A stretch of DNA of 44,804 bases from Glaciihabitans sp. (GTDB lineage Bacteria; Actinomycetota; Actinomycetes; Actinomycetales; Microbacteriaceae). Below the pieces are notes generated by a model. That model saw nothing but the letters and a program-made list of their open reading frames with translations, had not been told where the DNA came from and did not search any database. This document shows positions 42,630 through 44,804 of this stretch, piece after piece (positions within the stretch are counted from its first letter, which is position 1; every line of letters starts with the position of its first letter). The stretch lies in the NCBI GenBank assembly GCA_025465535.1, contig JAODMY010000106.1, positions 1 to 44,804 of the forward strand, given 5' to 3'. Position numbers and translations under genes: made by a program.

Positions 42630-43738
42630 CAGCGGCCTCGCCAGCGGTCGGGGCGCGCGGACGGCGCCTGGCGATCCCGAGGCGCGGAGCCGCGACGCTC
42701 GGCGCGGTTCACACCGTCTGGGTTGGGCTCGTGGGTCTCGCGCTCGAACTTCGCGGCCTGCCGCTCGGCGTCGAACTTCGTGTACGCATCCACGATCCGG
42801 CCGACGAGCGTGTGCCGGACGACATCCGCACTAGTCAGGCGCGCGAAGTGGATGTCGTCGATCTCGTTCAGAACGCGCGTGACCAGCTGCAGCCCGCTCG
42901 CTCCCATCGGCAGGTCGACCTGGGTGACGTCGCCCGTGACGACCATCTTCGAACCGAATCCGAGACGGGTCAGGAACATCTTCATTTGCTCTGGCGTCGT
43001 GTTCTGCGCCTCGTCGAGCACGATGAACGCGTTGTTGAGGGTGCGGCCGCGCATGTAGGCGAGCGGGGCGACCTCGACGGTTCCGGCCGCCAGCAGCTTC
43101 GGGACGATCTCCGGATCCATCATCTCGTTGAGCGCGTCATAAAGGGGACGAAGGTACGGGTCGATCTTGTCGGTGAGGGTCCCGGGCAGGAAGCCGAGCC
43201 GCTCCCCGGCCTCGACGGCCGGACGCGTCAGGATGATGCGCTCGACCTCCTTGCGCTGCAGCGCCTGCACGGCCTTAGCCATGGCGAGGTAGGTCTTGCC
43301 CGTGCCTGCCGGACCGATTCCGAACACGATCGTGTTCTGGTCGATGGCGTCGACGTAGTCCTTCTGTCCAAGCGTCTTCGGCCGGATGCTCTTGCCACGG
43401 CTGGTCAGGATCGCCTGGCTCAACAGCTCGGCAGGGGAACCCGCATTCGTCTCAAGGATGTGCGCGGATGTCGTGACATCGCTCTGCCCAAGATCGGCAC
43501 CGTTTCGTACCAGTTGAATCAACTCCTCAACCAGGCGTTTGGCCGCCTGGACCTGTGCTGCCGGTCCGGTCAGCGTAATTTCATTGCCACGCACCAGTAC
43601 GTCCACCTCGGGGTACTGGCGCTCGATTGTCTTGAGCAGGCGATCCTGCGGGCCGAGCAGTCTCACCATCGCGAGTCCGTCGACAGTCAGCTGCGCCCGG
43701 TCGAGTCCGTCTGGCGACGGTGTGTCGTTAGCCAGCAA
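42629..43738 (-). CDS. phoH: PhoH-family ATPase
   Basis: A 369-aa PhoH-like protein, an ATPase related to helicase superfamily 1 that accompanies YbeY in RNA metabolism. An N-terminal KH-like part ([17 protein letters not shown]) precedes the ATPase domain with Walker [14 protein letters not shown] and Walker [31 protein letters not shown] follows. The C-terminal tail is basic and disordered ([18 protein letters not shown]). The start appears to be TTG at 43738, overlapping the HIT gene end by 11 bp; no better start lies nearby. Confidence 0.93.
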   Translation of the reverse strand: MLANDTPSPDGLDRAQLTVDGLAMVRLLGPQDRLLKTIERQYPEVDVLVRGNEITLTGPAAQVQAAKRLVEELIQLVRNGADLGQSDVTTSAHILETNAGSPAELLSQAILTSRGKSIRPKTLGQKDYVDAIDQNTIVFGIGPAGTGKTYLAMAKAVQALQRKEVERIILTRPAVEAGERLGFLPGTLTDKIDPYLRPLYDALNEMMDPEIVPKLLAAGTVEVAPLAYMRGRTLNNAFIVLDEAQNTTPEQMKMFLTRLGFGSKMVVTGDVTQVDLPMGASGLQLVTRVLNEIDDIHFARLTSADVVRHTLVGRIVDAYTKFDAERQAAKFERETHEPNPDGVNRAERRGSAPRDRQAPSARPDRWRGR

Positions 43739-44081
43739 GGGAACTCTCGTCGAGGTTGCCGCTCAGAACGTGTGCGTGAACGTGGAAGACGGTCTGCCCC
43801 GCGCTCGAACCGCTGTTGAAAACCAGACGGTATTCGCCGTTCGAGTGCTCCGCGGCGAGATCGGCGGCCGTGGTCACCATTTCGGCCATCAGGTACGGAT
43901 CGCCCTCAGCCAGCTCGGCGATATTCGTGTACTCGGATGTCTTCGGAACGATCAGAAGGTGCACGGGGGCCTTTGGCGCGATATCCCGGAACGCGATGAG
44001 CCGCTCGTTTTCGAACACGACATCGGCCGGAATTTCGCGCGCGACAATTCGCTCGAAGATCGTCGGTTCAGTCGTTGACAT
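43728..44081 (-). CDS. HIT-family nucleotide hydrolase
   Basis: A 117-aa histidine-triad protein. The active-site motif is VFHVHAHVL (H-x-H-x-H), and PVHLLIVPKT is the preceding strand. Family members split nucleoside phosphoramidates such as lysyl-AMP. The ATG at 44081 lies 6 nt behind TACGCT, so besides read-through from rsmE it may have its own leaderless promoter. It continues into phoH by overlap. Confidence 0.95.
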   Translation of the reverse strand: MSTTEPTIFERIVAREIPADVVFENERLIAFRDIAPKAPVHLLIVPKTSEYTNIAELAEGDPYLMAEMVTTAADLAAEHSNGEYRLVFNSGSSAGQTVFHVHAHVLSGNLDESSLAG

Positions 44082-44087
44082 GCACCA

Positions 44088-44093
44088 AGCGTA
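44088..44093 (-). promoter_or_regulatory. internal -10 box before the HIT gene
   Basis: TACGCT on the minus strand ends exactly 6 nt before the ATG at 44081, in the 24-bp gap after rsmE. Confidence 0.55.
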
Positions 44094-44105
44094 ACGGCTG
44101 AGCCG

Positions 44106-44804
44106 CTACCAGCGTCCGAGTTTCGCGCTCAGCACAGCGATGGCCGCCGGCCCGGCGGTCGAGGTCCGGAGGATGCCGTCGCCGAGCCTTGCGCCCGTCG
44201 CGCCCGCGCCGTACATCAGGTCGAGCTCCGCGGGGGCGATGCCGCCCTCCGGACCCACGACGAGCACGATGTCGCGGCTGTCGAAGACCACCGCTGACAA
44301 GGAGGTTTCGGCCAGCGGATCCAGCACCACAACGTGCGTCGTCTGCCCGAGTGCCGCGAGTTGCTTCGTCGTGGTGAGCGGCCCAACTTCTGGCAACCAG
44401 GCTCGCGCGGACTGCTTGGTCGCCTCGCGCACAATCGCCGCCCAGCGCTCGTGGCCCTTGGCGACCTTGGCGCCCTCCCAGCGGGAGATGCTGCGTGTCG
44501 CCGACCACGGAATGACGCCATCCACACCCAGTTCGGTCGCGGCCTGGATCGCGAGTTCGTCGCGATCTCCCTTGGCAAGGGCCTGGGCGAGCCAGACTGC
44601 GGGCGAGTGGCGCTCGGTGCGCTCCACGGCATCCACCTCGAACTGGAACTCGGCCGGAGCAACCGACCGGACCACTCCACTGGCGATCGTGCCGAGCCCG
44701 CTGCCGACTGTCACCCGTTCGCCGACCGCAAGGCGGCTGACGGTAACGGCGTGCCGCGCGTCCGGCCCGGTAACGACGGCGACATCCCCGACCGATGGCT
44801 CGCC
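44106..44804 (-). CDS. rsmE: 16S rRNA m3U1498 methyltransferase, 5' end cut by window
   Basis: At least 232 codons, running off the right edge. RsmE methylates U1498 of 16S rRNA. The visible N-terminal PUA-like part reads VTGPDARHAVTVSRLAVGERV, upstream of a GTG at 44714 that is not the true start. The SPOUT methyltransferase core ends with VLVVGPEGGIAPAELDLM and ARLGDGILRTSTAGPAAIAVL, the knot that binds S-adenosylmethionine. It is followed by the HIT gene 24 bp on, the normal actinobacterial order; dnaJ would be expected beyond the window edge. Confidence 0.94.
   Translation of the reverse strand, partial: GEPSVGDVAVVTGPDARHAVTVSRLAVGERVTVGSGLGTIASGVVRSVAPAEFQFEVDAVERTERHSPAVWLAQALAKGDRDELAIQAATELGVDGVIPWSATRSISRWEGAKVAKGHERWAAIVREATKQSARAWLPEVGPLTTTKQLAALGQTTHVVVLDPLAETSLSAVVFDSRDIVLVVGPEGGIAPAELDLMYGAGATGARLGDGILRTSTAGPAAIAVLSAKLGRW

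Overview
This window looks like chromosomal DNA of a high-G+C actinobacterium, most likely family Microbacteriaceae (family level is inference). Support comes from the proteins, from the conserved gene order rsmE-HIT-phoH-ybeY-corC-era ... leuA ... recO-uppS ... glyS ... dusB-dgt-dnaG read along the minus strand, and from many start codons placed 6-7 nt behind a TANNNT -10 box, a mark of leaderless transcription. I see no phage, plasmid, IS transposase or CRISPR array.

Layout. 1-2.4 kb: the 5' end of a DUF1684 gene, a SigL-type ECF sigma factor with its zinc anti-sigma factor behind a near-ideal autoregulatory promoter, and a divergent dienelactone-hydrolase-like gene. 2.5-6.2 kb: one giant zinc-ribbon/multi-membrane protein. 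6.2-10.3 kb: a two-gene exopolysaccharide-type unit (processive GT2 synthase plus membrane-anchored GH18 with two chitin-binding modules) with an unusual duplicated hairpin leader and an operator-like palindrome in its promoter. 10.3-16.3 kb: tRNA(CAT), a GT4 glycosyltransferase, an EamA-like transporter, peptide deformylase, a histidine kinase/response regulator/SHOCT unit with palindrome and 21-bp repeats in its promoter, and tRNA-Asn. 16.5-31 kb: beta-propeller lactonase, orphan ABC ATPase, dnaG, dgt, dusB, two plus-strand genes, a FrnE-like DsbA with a coupled 45-aa gene, an AbiEi/DUF559 protein, glyS, an aminotransferase with a divergent LysR regulator. 31-44.8 kb: uppS, recO, a TRIC-type channel, leuA with a leucine-rich leader peptide (LEU element), a kinase/regulator/ABC exporter unit, then era, corC, ybeY, phoH, HIT and rsmE, the last cut by the window edge.

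Most striking is a family of six short palindromic elements between 16.4 and 35.6 kb. Each has inverted arms close to CTTTCGGAAATTCAGGAG around an interior that is not conserved in sequence but is exactly 66 bp long in five copies and 55 bp in the sixth. Five copies are wholly intergenic by my gene calls; one forms the 3' end of the DUF559 gene, and that gene has a copy on each side. Several copies sit beside short tandem repeats. I do not recognise this family.

How the genes work together: the minus-strand housekeeping block covers translation, ribosome maturation, replication priming, tRNA modification, cell-wall lipid carrier and leucine synthesis. Accessory units (two two-component systems, exopolysaccharide pair, nuclease-like gene) are inserted between these conserved genes.
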